A stretch of 64,000 nt of DNA from Flavobacterium sp. 11 (GCF_002754315.1 NZ_PEFE01000001.1:1860001-1924000), one strand, 5' to 3'. Numbered from the stretch's first letter, positions 28,087-37,368 are shown. Numbers and translations are program-made. Notes: generated from the sequence alone by a model not told the origin.

Positions 28087-29238
28087 TTACGCTGAAACTG
28101 TTGTTGTGTTTTTATTTTTTTTATTTCGTCCCCACCAAATATAGCATCCGGATATTGGCAGACTTGCAATGAGTAAACTACAAAGAAAGGCGAATATTTT
28201 CCCCGGTAATCCTAATATGGCTCCGGTGTGAATATCATAATTCATTTTCATGAGGTTATCAGCAACTTTATCCGCTGTTTTTCTACCCCAAAGATGGGAA
28301 ACAGTCATTTCTTCCAAGCTGTATTGATCAAAATAGCGGTAGTCAATTTTCCAATACGTTCCTTTGTCACTATTCGCATTGGCGGCTATTGGTGAAAGAT
28401 TCGATTCCGGCGGATGAATTTCAATGGATTTAGCTTGAGGATATTCTTTCTGCATTTTAAGCCAAACAGCATCTAATGGTTTTACGGTTGAAGTAGTTGC
28501 AGTTTTCTGATTTTTTTTCGAAAGCGGTTCTTCATATAACAATGATTTTTCACCGCCGGACACTTTATAATACGAGTACGCAAACCATTGAAATCCCCAT
28601 ACTAATCCCGTAATGGCAAAAATAATTCCGATTATCAAGATGTAAAAACCGGTGACATTATGTAAATCATAATTTTTTCTTTTCCATTTTGTACCTTTTT
28701 TCCATTTGAACCAAAAGCGTTGTTTTGCGGCACTTTTATTTTTTGGATACCAAAGAATTAAACCCGAAACGAGCAGTATCAGAAATAGTAATGTCGCCGA
28801 TGCCACAATAGTCTGCCCAATTTCATGAGGCAGCCAAAGATAGAAATGTCCGTCTAGTATAAAAGGGAAAAAACCTTCCTCATTATTGATCGTTTTCAGC
28901 ACTTTTCCTGTATAAGGATTCATGTAAGTTGTATAATGATAACTGGGTTCGTAATGAAAAAATATAGCTTCAACAGAATTATTTTTTTCATTGTATTTGA
29001 TGGCGTGAAGTACTTTATTAGGAACTTCTTTTCTAGCGATGATTTCCAGTTGAGATGGAGGTAAAAAGGATTTATTTTGCGTTTCCACAAAACGATATTC
29101 TTCTGTGATGTCCTGTATTTCCTCTTGAAAGGCATACAAACATCCTGTTATGGCGATTATAAAAACAATTAAACCAGAGGACAAACCAAGCCAAAGATGG
29201 ATTTTTCGAATTGCTTTTTTGAAGTTGTTATTTTTCAT
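28087..29238 (-). CDS. PepSY-domain inner-membrane protein
   Basis: A PepSY_TM / COG3182-type protein of 383 residues. Four membrane helices: about 13-35 (HLWLGLSSGLIVFIIAITG), 140-165, 195-220 and 350-375. Two periplasmic PepSY regions occur (THYE-like FFHYEPSYHYTTYMNPYTGKV and SLEEMTVSHLWGRKTADK). His residues in helix contexts (RKIHLWLG, DLHNVTGFY, MNYDIHTGA) are the ones usually linked with heme or metal reduction in this family; no biochemical claim is made. It follows receptor 2 after 63 bases on the same strand, mirroring the receptor 1 / PepSY pair. Confidence 0.9.
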   Translation of the reverse strand: MKNNNFKKAIRKIHLWLGLSSGLIVFIIAITGCLYAFQEEIQDITEEYRFVETQNKSFLPPSQLEIIARKEVPNKVLHAIKYNEKNNSVEAIFFHYEPSYHYTTYMNPYTGKVLKTINNEEGFFPFILDGHFYLWLPHEIGQTIVASATLLFLILLVSGLILWYPKNKSAAKQRFWFKWKKGTKWKRKNYDLHNVTGFYILIIGIIFAITGLVWGFQWFAYSYYKVSGGEKSLLYEEPLSKKNQKTATTSTVKPLDAVWLKMQKEYPQAKSIEIHPPESNLSPIAANANSDKGTYWKIDYRYFDQYSLEEMTVSHLWGRKTADKVADNLMKMNYDIHTGAILGLPGKIFAFLCSLLIASLPISGCYIWWGRNKKNKNTTTVSA

Positions 29239-29249
29239 TTAAAAAGGAT

Positions 29250-29277
29250 AAAACTCCCCACCGAAATGAGGAGTTTA
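29250..29277 (-). other. Intercistronic hairpin between receptor 2 and PepSY
   Basis: TAAACTCC / GGAGTTTA with a 12-base loop occupies most of the short gap. On the minus strand it is followed by TATCCTTTTT, so it could act as a weak terminator or a processing site that lowers PepSY expression relative to the receptor. Confidence 0.45.
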
Positions 29278-29301
29278 GTGAAACAAAACCAATTATGAAA
29301 C

Positions 29302-31449
29302 TTAAAATTTATAGGTTAAACCTGCTGTTACACTTCTCAAACGCTGAGGAGTTACAGTGGACCAACCAGAATAGTATTTTTCGTTTAATGCATTATTCAA
29401 TTTTAATGCGATATTAAATTTATCACTCGTATACGATAAAGCCGAATTTAAAACGGTATAACTTGGCAACTCAAATGTTCCAATATTTGCTCTGTTTAAG
29501 GTTTTGTACTCGCTGGCATAGTTTCCACCAAATCCAATTCCGAAACCTTTTAATTTTCCTGAAGTCAACGTGTAATTAGCCCAGAAATTAACTAGGGTTT
29601 CCGGTCCTGCTTCTTCGGGTCTTTGTCCTAAATAACCATCTCCGGGATTGTCTTTAGTAACTTCACTTTTGTTGTTGCTGAATCCGGCAATGATGTTAAA
29701 TCCTTTGACAGGATTTGCCGTAAAACTCAATTCAATTCCTTTACTGTTTACTTCGCCGCCTTGAATGGAATTGTTGATATTATTGGGATCAGTCATTATT
29801 CTATTTTTTACATCAATGTTGTAATAACTAATCGATGCTGAAATAATATCCTTGTACAAGTTTGTTTTTAGTCCAAATTCATATTGATTGGCTTGTTCTG
29901 GGTCAAAAGATTCCATTCTCGGATTAGAACCATCCACTTCAGAAACTTCTCGTGGCGTTACATTTACAAAGCCATTCATATAATTGGAGAAAACAGAAAC
30001 TTTATCTTTAATCAGCATGTAAACCAAACCGAATTTTGGAGAAACGGCTGCTTGACTGTTTTCTTCGGTTGCTGTTTTAGATTTGAAGTTGTCAATTCTC
30101 AAACTCGCCATGGCAGATAATTTATCCGTAATATTCAACACATTCGACGCATAAGCACTAATAACTTCCGTTTCTGCAGTTGAGTTTCCTTCGAACGAAC
30201 CTACTAAAAGGTTGTCAACTCCTGCTTGGGTCAAATCTCCCGTATCTGATCCATCGATTAAGGAAACAGTTCCGTTTCCTAACCAACCGGTGCTTCCGTT
30301 TATAATATTTGATTTATAATAATCAATACCTGCGACCAATCGGTTTCTTAAACTTCCAATTTTAAAGTCTCCTATGAAATTCTGCTGAATATCAGTTGCC
30401 AAAGTTTCTCCGTTTCTTTTAGAAATATATCTTGAAAAATCATTTCCGTTTGACGCGTCAAATAAATACGAATAATACCCGCTGGTTTTACTGTTACTTC
30501 TGGATAATACCGTTTGAGAAGTCCATTGGTCAGACAACTTGTAAAACATTTGAGCTTGTAAACTATACGTTGGATTACTGATTGATAATTCGTTTGAAGT
30601 AAACGATTTTTTATAATTTCTTTCAAATAATTCGATTGAATTAAAAGATAAAGGAGAATATCTGCTCAAGAAAATCATGGGTGCATTAGCAGAATTTCTG
30701 TTGGTGAATTCTGTATTTATTAAGAATGAAAGTTTATCATTCACTTTATAACTTAGCGAAGGCGCAAAGAAAAATGATTTGCCGAAACCAGCATCTTGAA
30801 ACGAATTTTCTTTTTGATACGCTGTATTTATTCGAACGGCAACATCTGAATTTAAAGGTATGTTTACATCGGCAGTGATTCGGTCCAATCCATACGATCC
30901 TGAAATATAACTTATTTCTCCACCAAAAGTTGAGTATGGCTTTTTAGTGACAGTGTTTATTAAACCTCCGTAAGAAATTAAGCTGCTTCCAAATAATGTT
31001 CCCGATGGTCCTTTTATAACTTCAATGTTATCCACATTTGCAGGGTCGATACTTCCGTTATTGATTCCAGGAAGACCATTAATCATGGTAGGCTGAACAG
31101 CAAATCCTCTCATAGAAAAATATTCTGCTCCATCACCGCCACGTCCTGTTGATTCCCAAAGACGCGTTATACCAGTTGCATTTTTCAAAGCATCATTAAA
31201 ATTAGTCACTACTTGCTCTTTCAATAATTCGCTGGTAACGGTATTGTACACTTGAGGATTTTCAATATTGTTCAAAGGCATTTTTGAAACCGTAGTGCTT
31301 TTTTCTCTTTTGTACTTGTATTTGTTGGTGTTTACAATAACTTCCTTTAAGGTTTTAAGAGAATCTTTTTCTTGCTCTTTTTTTTCTTGAGCACTCACTG
31401 TTATGCCAATTAATAAAACAGACAGGTAAAATGTATTTATCGTTTTCAT
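29302..31449 (-). CDS. TonB-dependent siderophore-type receptor
   Basis: A second outer-membrane receptor of 715 residues. Signal peptide to about residue 20 (MKTINTFYLSVLLIGITVSAQ). Plug blocks: LKEVIVNTNKYKYKREKSTT, FNDALKNATGITRLWES, YFSMRGFAVQPTMINGLPG and VIKGPSGTLFGSSLISYGGL. The barrel ends LRSVTAGLTYKF. It differs clearly from receptor 1, so it probably has a different ligand, yet the promoter and operator layout is nearly the same. Followed by a PepSY gene. The adjacent reductase-type genes suggest ferric chelates. Confidence 0.93.
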   Translation of the reverse strand: MKTINTFYLSVLLIGITVSAQEKKEQEKDSLKTLKEVIVNTNKYKYKREKSTTVSKMPLNNIENPQVYNTVTSELLKEQVVTNFNDALKNATGITRLWESTGRGGDGAEYFSMRGFAVQPTMINGLPGINNGSIDPANVDNIEVIKGPSGTLFGSSLISYGGLINTVTKKPYSTFGGEISYISGSYGLDRITADVNIPLNSDVAVRINTAYQKENSFQDAGFGKSFFFAPSLSYKVNDKLSFLINTEFTNRNSANAPMIFLSRYSPLSFNSIELFERNYKKSFTSNELSISNPTYSLQAQMFYKLSDQWTSQTVLSRSNSKTSGYYSYLFDASNGNDFSRYISKRNGETLATDIQQNFIGDFKIGSLRNRLVAGIDYYKSNIINGSTGWLGNGTVSLIDGSDTGDLTQAGVDNLLVGSFEGNSTAETEVISAYASNVLNITDKLSAMASLRIDNFKSKTATEENSQAAVSPKFGLVYMLIKDKVSVFSNYMNGFVNVTPREVSEVDGSNPRMESFDPEQANQYEFGLKTNLYKDIISASISYYNIDVKNRIMTDPNNINNSIQGGEVNSKGIELSFTANPVKGFNIIAGFSNNKSEVTKDNPGDGYLGQRPEEAGPETLVNFWANYTLTSGKLKGFGIGFGGNYASEYKTLNRANIGTFELPSYTVLNSALSYTSDKFNIALKLNNALNEKYYSGWSTVTPQRLRSVTAGLTYKF

Positions 31450-31477
31450 TTATTTAGATTAATTAAAAATAATACCG

Positions 31478-31507
31478 CAAATATAATGGTGCTTTTTGTT
31501 TTAACAA
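31478..31507 (-). promoter_or_regulatory. Promoter of TonB receptor 2
   Basis: On the minus strand: TTG (31505-31507), 19-base spacer, TATATTTG (31478-31485), then GC. Same elements and spacing as receptor 1. Confidence 0.8.
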
Positions 31508-31509
31508 AA

Positions 31510-31525
31510 CTTATTTAGACTAAAT
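31510..31525 (-). promoter_or_regulatory. Operator-like palindrome at TonB receptor 2
   Basis: The minus strand reads ATTTAGTCTAAATAAG; ATTTAG-T-CTAAAT is a perfect 6-1-6 palindrome placed 2 bases upstream of the -33 TTG, as at receptor 1. A repressor bound here would overlap RNA polymerase. Confidence 0.65.
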
Positions 31526-31585
31526 ATAAATAATATTAAAAAATAATTTTCAGTAATTTGAAAGTCAGTATTTTACGGCATAAAA

Positions 31586-31614
31586 AAAACCTTGCTTATT
31601 TAGAGCAAGGTTTT
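31586..31614 (-). terminator. Terminator of the DUF6265-like lipoprotein gene
   Basis: The stem AACCTTGCT / AGCAAGGTT has a 7-base loop; on the minus strand it is followed by a run of eight T. Confidence 0.85.
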
Positions 31615-31638
31615 GATTGAAACTTAATTGTTAAAGTT

Positions 31639-32118
31639 TTATTTGATTTTTTTCATCGAAAACTGTTCAGAACTTGGTTTTCCTTGTTGGATTCCCGAAA
31701 TTTTAGCGACTAAACTGTCTGGAGTAATTTGGTTATAACTGATTTTTTGAGGATAATCGTGTTTCAAATTTTCAAATGATACTTGTTTGTCGGTTGCAGT
31801 TGTCAATTTGAAAACAACGGGTTTGTCATTATTTTGCCCTTTTACTGTTGCAGTATACGTTAAGTTTTCTCCTTTTTGTTGTAAGATGATAGATTCAAAA
31901 TGCACTGTATCTTTCTCTTTTATGTAATAGGATTGTGCTTGAAAGGTACTGTCGTTCAATTTCTCCCAATTTTCCGTTAGAGTACCATCGGCTGATTTGT
32001 TTTCCCAATTCCCCAAAAGCCAACTTGCCGCTTTGATTTTTTCGTTTTTATTGGAATCAGAATTTTTGCAGGAAACAATTACTAGCAAAAGCAGTATGAG
32101 AGTTGTTTTTTGAAACAT
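31639..32118 (-). CDS. Small lipoprotein, DUF6265-like
   Basis: Signal with lipobox (LLLLLVIVSC). The mature part starts with SWLLGNWENKSADGTLTENWEK and ends with FENLKHDYPQKISYNQITPDSLVAKISG. This is the pattern of a small lipocalin-like DUF6265 domain (WLxGxW ... E.W ... FEN..HDYPQ.I.Y). 159 residues. Function unknown. It sits at the edge of the iron block, upstream of an IS110 element, and has its own terminator. Confidence 0.75.
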   Translation of the reverse strand: MFQKTTLILLLLVIVSCKNSDSNKNEKIKAASWLLGNWENKSADGTLTENWEKLNDSTFQAQSYYIKEKDTVHFESIILQQKGENLTYTATVKGQNNDKPVVFKLTTATDKQVSFENLKHDYPQKISYNQITPDSLVAKISGIQQGKPSSEQFSMKKIK

Positions 32119-32253
32119 ATGTGTAAGTATTTGGTGTTATTTTGAAACGCTAAAATATAAAAAAATAGAATAGAAAGATTTTTGATTAATGATTTTTGAC
32201 CCGAGCCTTTACTTTGTGTTAGAGTAAAAAACATTAAATTTATTCAAAGGAAA

Positions 32254-32392
32254 GCAGAGGTGAACTTTCACCCGAGCTAAGCTTAAGACTTAACTATCGC
32301 ATTAGTCCTCTGCCTTCTCCTTGAACCCGTTGAATTGCTTCAAATAGAATGATAGACATCAAGGTCTAATAAAGGCTCTAAAGAAGTTCAAC
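32254..32392 (+). ncRNA. Candidate IS110 bridge RNA
   Basis: Two stem-loop modules lie just upstream of the transposase. Module 1 is closed by GCAGAGG (32254-32260) and CCTCTGC (32307-32313) and holds a GGTGAA/TTCACC hairpin (32259-32272). Module 2 is closed by GTTGAA (32329-32334) and TTCAAC (32387-32392) and holds TAGAC/GTCTA (32353-32368). Two internal loops in this position match the target- and donor-binding loops of bridge RNAs known from IS110-family elements such as IS621. Exact RNA ends are not determined. Confidence 0.55.
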
Positions 32393-32419
32393 ATTTTTGT
32401 TTATCCTAAATCCAAAGTT

Positions 32420-33421
32420 ATGAAAAACTATTTATTTTATGTGGGTATTGATATTTCAAAACTAAAATTAGATATCACTATTCTTGATGTTTCTTCTTTG
32501 AAATCGGAACATTTTGTTGTTGAAAACAACATAAAAAGCATTAGTCTGTTTGTCAAAAATCTAAGCAAGAAGATTGACATAAATCAAACTCTTTTTTGTT
32601 GTGAAAACACAGGGGTTTATACCAATCATCTTTCGTCTGCTTCAATGGATTTAAAGTTAGATTTATGGATTGTCCCAGCCGTTGAAATAAAAAGATCAAA
32701 GGGGATTTCAAGAGGAAAAACCGATAAATCAGACGCTAAAGATATTGCCTATTACAGCTATAGAAATATTGACAAACTCAAACTTTTTACTTTGACAGCT
32801 ATAGACATTCAAAAACTAAAAATTCTGTATACCGAAAGAGAAAAAATGCTTAAATCATTATTGCTTTTAGAAACAACTAAGGAAAATAAGGGTTTTGCAA
32901 GTAAAGAAGTTTTCAAGGAAGTATCATCAATCAATCAAAGTTTAACCAAAACCATTAGAAATGCTATCCGCAAAATAGAAACCAAGATGAAAGAAATCAT
33001 CAAAGCAAATGCTCAGTTGAACAAACAGACTCAACTCATCAGAACCATTCCTGGAATAGGGGAACAAACCAGCATATATTTAATCATTGCCACAAAAGGA
33101 TTTACGGCTTTTAAAAATTGGAGACAATTTGCCTGTTATTCTGGAGTTGCCCCATTTGAATGCAGCTCCGGCTCTAGTATAAAAGGCAGGACTAAAGTAA
33201 ATCATATGGCTGATAAAAAAATAAAATCCTTGCTGCAAATGTGCGCTATGACCACATTGAAGTATGATCCTCAATTAAAAGAATATTACAATAAGAAAAA
33301 GGCTGAAGGAAAAAATTCTATGCTTGTTTTAAACAATATTAGATGCAAACTTATAAGCAGGGTTTTTGCTGTCATTAACAGAGAAACTTCATATATAAAC
33401 ACGTATAAATTTGCATCGTAG
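32420..33421 (+). CDS. IS110-family transposase (DEDD recombinase)
   Basis: An RNA-guided DEDD/serine recombinase. The N-terminal RuvC-like domain has YVGIDISKLKLDI (first Asp), CCENTGVYTNHL (Glu) and KTDKSDAKDIAYY (Asp pair). A coiled-coil middle leads to the C-terminal transposase_20 domain: IRTIPGIGEQTS and the catalytic-Ser region YSGVAPFECSSGSSIKGRT. At 333 residues it is full length with no frameshift, so the element may be active. Start ATG follows the structured region by 27 bases. Confidence 0.95.
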   Translation: MKNYLFYVGIDISKLKLDITILDVSSLKSEHFVVENNIKSISLFVKNLSKKIDINQTLFCCENTGVYTNHLSSASMDLKLDLWIVPAVEIKRSKGISRGKTDKSDAKDIAYYSYRNIDKLKLFTLTAIDIQKLKILYTEREKMLKSLLLLETTKENKGFASKEVFKEVSSINQSLTKTIRNAIRKIETKMKEIIKANAQLNKQTQLIRTIPGIGEQTSIYLIIATKGFTAFKNWRQFACYSGVAPFECSSGSSIKGRTKVNHMADKKIKSLLQMCAMTTLKYDPQLKEYYNKKKAEGKNSMLVLNNIRCKLISRVFAVINRETSYINTYKFAS

Positions 33422-33501
33422 TTTTAACAATTTTTACTTGTTTTTCATCATAGAATGCGATAGCGAACCAGCGAAGCATTTCAGATAGTATTAATCAGAA
33501 A

Positions 33502-35802
33502 TCAGTAATTATTTTCGCTTTCTTTCAAAATAGTATAAACCAATTCTTTGGTCGGTTTTTGATCTTTTAAATTCGTTCTGACCACATCGAAAGTCACTTT
33601 GAAATCACAACCCAATTTATAATCACTGCAACCATAAGCAGTTTTTCCTTTAAGAACCGTTCCTTTTTCACATTTCGGACAGGCTAATTCGTCCGGTACG
33701 GTTTTCGTCAAAGTTTTCTTCAGTTCTAATTTGAGTTTGAAATTTTCATCAAAGCGGAGTAAACCTTCCACAGCGCCGGCATCGGTTTTAAAATCTTTCA
33801 AGTTTACGGTAGATCCTTTTTGAAGCAATCGCAGGTATTGGTTCTCGGATATTTTTTTCTCCGCAAAAGTATAGGGCAATAGGAACGTGCAACCTGCTTT
33901 GTATTCGCCACAGCCATAAGCGGATTTTCCTTTGATAAGCGTTGCTTTTTTACATTTCGGACAGGCTTCCGCCAAAATTCCTGCAGCTTTCTTTTTCTCC
34001 ACTTTAGCCTCTTCCTTTTGGACATTTCCTGCATGTGAGATGTTGGCGCGTCTGGTTTCACTGCGAACTTCATATACCAAAACCTCAACCATGCGCTTCA
34101 TATTTTTGATAAATGAACCGGCGGTAAAGGTTCCTTTTTCAATATCTTTCAACTGTTTTTCCCAAGAACCCGTCAGTTCTGCGGACTTGACCAACTCATT
34201 TTGAATAGTATCAATTAGTTGAATTCCTGTTGGCGTTGGCAATACTTGTTTTTTGTTTCTTACGATGTATTGGCGTCTAAAAAGCGTTTCAATAATATTG
34301 GCTCGCGTGGATGGACGACCGATACCATTTTCTTTCATCAATTCGCGTAAATCTTCATCGTCAACTTGTTTGCCCGCGGTTTCCATGGCGCGCAATAAGG
34401 TGGCTTCCGTAAACTGATTCGGTGGTTTGGTTTCCTTTTCTAAAAATGAAGGTTCGTGTGGGCCTTTTTCACCTACAACAAAACTCGGCAGGATATCGGC
34501 TTCCTTTTCTTTGGCGTTCGGATCTTCAAAAACAATGCGAAAGCCTTTTTTTAAGATTTCTTTTCCGGTGGTTTTGAAAGCTACATCGGCGGCTTTCCCT
34601 ATTACTGTCGTATTAGCAACCAAACAATCATCATAAAACACCGCAATAAAACGCTTTGTAATAATGTCATATACTTGTTGCTGATTGTATTGCAAGTTGC
34701 TTTGAATTCCCGTTGGAATAATCGCATGGTGATCGGTAACTTTTTTGTCATTGAAAACTTTAGGCGATTTTTTTATCTTTTTTTCCAAAAGCGGTTGCGT
34801 CAACGCCGCATAATTCGTCAAGTTTCTCAGAATTCCGGGTACTTTTGGATAAATATCGCTTGGTAAAAACGTGGTGTCGACTCTGGGGTAGGTGACTACT
34901 TTTTGTTCGTACAAAGTCTGAACAATTTTAAGCGTTTCATCTGCTGAAAAGCCAAATTTTGTATTGCAATATACTTGCAAACCTGTTAAATCAAACAGTT
35001 TAGGCGCAAACTCATTGCCATTCTTTTTTTCGACAGAAACAATTTCGAACACACTTTCTTTGACTTTATTGGCCAAAAGTTCGCCATCTTCTTTTTTCAA
35101 AAAGCGTCCATCTTCATAGCTGAAAAGCGTTTCTCGATATAAAGTTTGCAACTCCCAATACGGTTGCGGTTTGAAATTCTCAATTTCTTTAAATCGGTCA
35201 ACAACCATGGCTAGAGTAGGGGTTTGTACCCTTCCAATAGACAATACTTGCTTGTACCCGCCGTGCTTTACGGTGTACAAACGGGTGGCATTCATACCGA
35301 GTAACCAGTCGCCAATGGCTCTGGAAAATCCGGCGTAGTATAAATTATCGTAGTTGGCAGATGGTTTTAGGTTTTCAAAACCCTCTTTGATGGCTTCGGT
35401 GGTCAGGGACGAAATCCACAAGCGTTTTACCTCGCCTTTATAATTGGCTTCATTCATGACCCAGCGCTGAATGAGTTCTCCTTCTTGCCCTGCATCCCCG
35501 CAGTTGATGACCAACTCGGCTTTGTCAAACAAACTTTTTATGATTTTGAATTGCTTTTGGATTCCCGAATTTTCGACCACTTTGGTTTCAAATTTGTCGG
35601 GAAGCATGGGCAGGTTGTTCAAATCCCAACTTTTCCAATGGGGTTTGTAATCGTTTGGTTCTTTTAAGGTACATAAATGCCCAAAAGTGTACGTTACGGC
35701 ATAACCGTTGCCTTCGTAATACCCGTCGCGTTTGGTATTGGCTCCTAAAACGGATGCGATTTCGCGTGCTACACTTGGTTTCTCGGCAATACAGACCTTC
35801 AT
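33502..35802 (-). CDS. topB: DNA topoisomerase III
   Basis: A type IA topoisomerase that decatenates and relaxes single-stranded regions. The TOPRIM domain opens the protein (MKVCIAEKPSVAREIASVLG ... CGDAGQEGELIQRWV). The active-site Tyr is about residue 305 in VVTYPRVDTTFLPSD. QVLSIGRVQTPTL and ENGIGRPSTRANII are further family blocks. The C-terminal 150 residues contain two four-Cys zinc-ribbon-like repeats (CPKCKKATLIKGKSAYGC and CPKCEKGTVLKGKTAYGC). At 766 residues this long form with a zinc tail is often found in accessory DNA of Bacteroidota. The IS110 element lies directly downstream but does not break the gene. Confidence 0.93.
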   Translation of the reverse strand: MKVCIAEKPSVAREIASVLGANTKRDGYYEGNGYAVTYTFGHLCTLKEPNDYKPHWKSWDLNNLPMLPDKFETKVVENSGIQKQFKIIKSLFDKAELVINCGDAGQEGELIQRWVMNEANYKGEVKRLWISSLTTEAIKEGFENLKPSANYDNLYYAGFSRAIGDWLLGMNATRLYTVKHGGYKQVLSIGRVQTPTLAMVVDRFKEIENFKPQPYWELQTLYRETLFSYEDGRFLKKEDGELLANKVKESVFEIVSVEKKNGNEFAPKLFDLTGLQVYCNTKFGFSADETLKIVQTLYEQKVVTYPRVDTTFLPSDIYPKVPGILRNLTNYAALTQPLLEKKIKKSPKVFNDKKVTDHHAIIPTGIQSNLQYNQQQVYDIITKRFIAVFYDDCLVANTTVIGKAADVAFKTTGKEILKKGFRIVFEDPNAKEKEADILPSFVVGEKGPHEPSFLEKETKPPNQFTEATLLRAMETAGKQVDDEDLRELMKENGIGRPSTRANIIETLFRRQYIVRNKKQVLPTPTGIQLIDTIQNELVKSAELTGSWEKQLKDIEKGTFTAGSFIKNMKRMVEVLVYEVRSETRRANISHAGNVQKEEAKVEKKKAAGILAEACPKCKKATLIKGKSAYGCGEYKAGCTFLLPYTFAEKKISENQYLRLLQKGSTVNLKDFKTDAGAVEGLLRFDENFKLKLELKKTLTKTVPDELACPKCEKGTVLKGKTAYGCSDYKLGCDFKVTFDVVRTNLKDQKPTKELVYTILKESENNY

Positions 35803-36028
35803 TTTCTCTTTCTGATTTAAGGGCGCAAATTAGGAATTTAGAAATTGGTATTAAAAAGAAATCGGTAGGAGTTATGAACGGGTATTTCCAAAAAATGCAT
35901 TGGAGAATCTTAAAAAGGGCGGGTCTTATTATTATGGAATTGAAGATTAATTATCCCTATTGGGAACCGAATGAAGCTGATTTGAGAGAGGGTTTATGAG
36001 TGTAAATTTATCTCGTTTTTGGGGCGCT

Positions 36029-36394
36029 TTACGCCACTCGCAAAATTTTCTCCATTTTACGTCCTTTAGCCAATTCATCGACCAGTTTGTCTAAATATCG
36101 TACTTGTTGCGTTAACGGATTTTCGATTTCTTCTATCCGATACCCACAAATTACACCCGTAATCAAGTGCGCATTAGGGTTTAGTGTAGCATTCTGAAAG
36201 AATTTTTCAAAAGTTACTTTTTCTTCCACGAGTTCTTGTAGTTTTTTTTCATCGTAACCCGTTAACCATTCAATTACTTGAAATAATTCTTCTTTTGTTC
36301 TGTTTTTCTTCTCGACTTTTGCGATATAATGTGGATATACCGATGCGAATGTCATTTTTGCAATACGCTCATCGTGATTGTTTGTCTTGTTCAT
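36029..36394 (-). CDS. DUF2200 family protein
   Basis: 121 residues with the DUF2200 signature: [41 protein letters not shown], and [30 protein letters not shown]. Function unknown; cytosolic by lack of signal. It follows a DUF1801-type gene after a 27-base gap on the same strand, so the two are probably one transcript. Confidence 0.85.
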   Translation of the reverse strand: MNKTNNHDERIAKMTFASVYPHYIAKVEKKNRTKEELFQVIEWLTGYDEKKLQELVEEKVTFEKFFQNATLNPNAHLITGVICGYRIEEIENPLTQQVRYLDKLVDELAKGRKMEKILRVA

Positions 36395-36421
36395 GCTTTA
36401 GATTTTAAGGTTAATCTCCAT

Positions 36422-36814
36422 TTATTTCAACCTCTCTAATTGTCCTTTTCTTTTTACTATGTTTTTGTAATCCCACTGAATATCTCTTGATTTGTTCAGC
36501 CAACGTTCAAGGTCTTTTGTATTGATTTGTTCAACTGTACTGAAGAAAATAGAAGCGTCTTTAAATTTTTTTCCTTTTATGTTTAAATCGTCTTCTTCAA
36601 AGTCAGCACCACTCCAAAACATCAAACGCCATCCTGCTTTTTGTTTGCTGTAACCAACAATTGGATTACCGTCTAAAAACCAAACAGGGTGGGCGTGCCA
36701 AATTTTGCTCTCAGCTTCGGTCAATTCGTTGTCAATAGTCTGGGCAAGCACGTTGCAAATTGCTTTGTCGTCTGAGGTCTGTATGTCGTTATATGTTTGA
36801 ATTTCCTCTTTCAT
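36422..36814 (-). CDS. DUF1801 (YdhG-like) family protein
   Basis: 130 residues. Features of the DUF1801 / YdhG fold: ESKIWHAHPVWFLDGNPIVGYSKQKAGWRLMFWSG, then FKDASIFFSTVEQINTKDLERWL. The frame extends to a TTG at 36823; the ATG at 36814 (MKEEIQTYNDI) is preferred. Biochemical role unknown. A second, larger DUF1801-type protein occurs at 38803-39453. Confidence 0.8.
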   Translation of the reverse strand: MKEEIQTYNDIQTSDDKAICNVLAQTIDNELTEAESKIWHAHPVWFLDGNPIVGYSKQKAGWRLMFWSGADFEEDDLNIKGKKFKDASIFFSTVEQINTKDLERWLNKSRDIQWDYKNIVKRKGQLERLK

Positions 36815-36936
36815 TGTGGTCAAATGGTGTAATCGTTAATTCAATTTATATTCGATTGGTAAATTAAAAGTTACCCTTACTGCTTCTTCGTCAAGCTGTT
36901 GATTGTTTAATTGTATACAGGCGTTGTAATGCGGAT

Positions 36937-37368
36937 TTATATCTTAAAAACATCCAGTTTTTGCATCCAGGAGATTTCTGACTCAACAAACGTAAGTCTG
37001 GTTTTGATTATTCGGTCCGATTTATCTCTAGGATTCTTAGTTACAAATCTCGCCTTGGAATTATTAAAATCCAACGTGTATTTTTCATCAAAGTCTTCTT
37101 GTTTGTTAGAAGAAAAAGTAATCACATTGTCTTTTGCACTCCATTTTCCTTTTCCGTATTTATTTACTTCAGGTGGAATTCCCTGTTTAATTTTCGAATA
37201 ATAATGAAATAGGAATGTTCCATCTTGATGTAAGGTCAATTTATAATCAAATAAATGACTTTCATCTTTACCATTTAAAATACGATTGTAATCACCGGCA
37301 AAGTCATTCGATTGAGCGAATGCCGTCAGGTTGAAAACTAAAAGGAATGTGGCAAGTAGTAGTTTCAT
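36937..37368 (-). CDS. Exported protein of unknown function, lipocalin-like
   Basis: Signal peptide MKLLLATFLLVFNLTAFAQ, then a compact beta-rich domain (YKLTLHQDGTFLFHYYSKIKQG ... YGKGKWSAKDNVITFSSN) similar in pattern to small exported lipocalin/NlpE-type domains. 143 residues. I do not recognise the family. It stands alone between the DUF1801 gene and the GH43 gene. Confidence 0.7.
   Translation of the reverse strand: MKLLLATFLLVFNLTAFAQSNDFAGDYNRILNGKDESHLFDYKLTLHQDGTFLFHYYSKIKQGIPPEVNKYGKGKWSAKDNVITFSSNKQEDFDEKYTLDFNNSKARFVTKNPRDKSDRIIKTRLTFVESEISWMQKLDVFKI

Larger units (their letters stand above)
32200..33480 (+). mobile_element. IS110-family insertion sequence (ends approximate)
   Basis: An IS110-type transposase gene is preceded by about 200 bases of structured non-coding DNA and followed by a short tail before topB. 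IS110 elements have no clear terminal inverted repeats, so the ends cannot be set by eye; no target duplication was seen. Having the long non-coding part at the 5' side fits the IS110 subgroup rather than IS1111. Confidence 0.75.

Noticed and set aside
33421..33504. Truncation of topB by the IS110 element
   Set aside because: TopB keeps both C-terminal zinc repeats and a normal stop; the element lies outside the frame.
35874..35999. 41-codon plus-strand frame (MNGYFQKMHWRILKRAG...) between topB and the DUF2200 gene, with GTAGGAG before its ATG
   Set aside because: Antiparallel to both neighbours, no recognisable domain; Shine-Dalgarno-like bases carry little weight in Bacteroidota.
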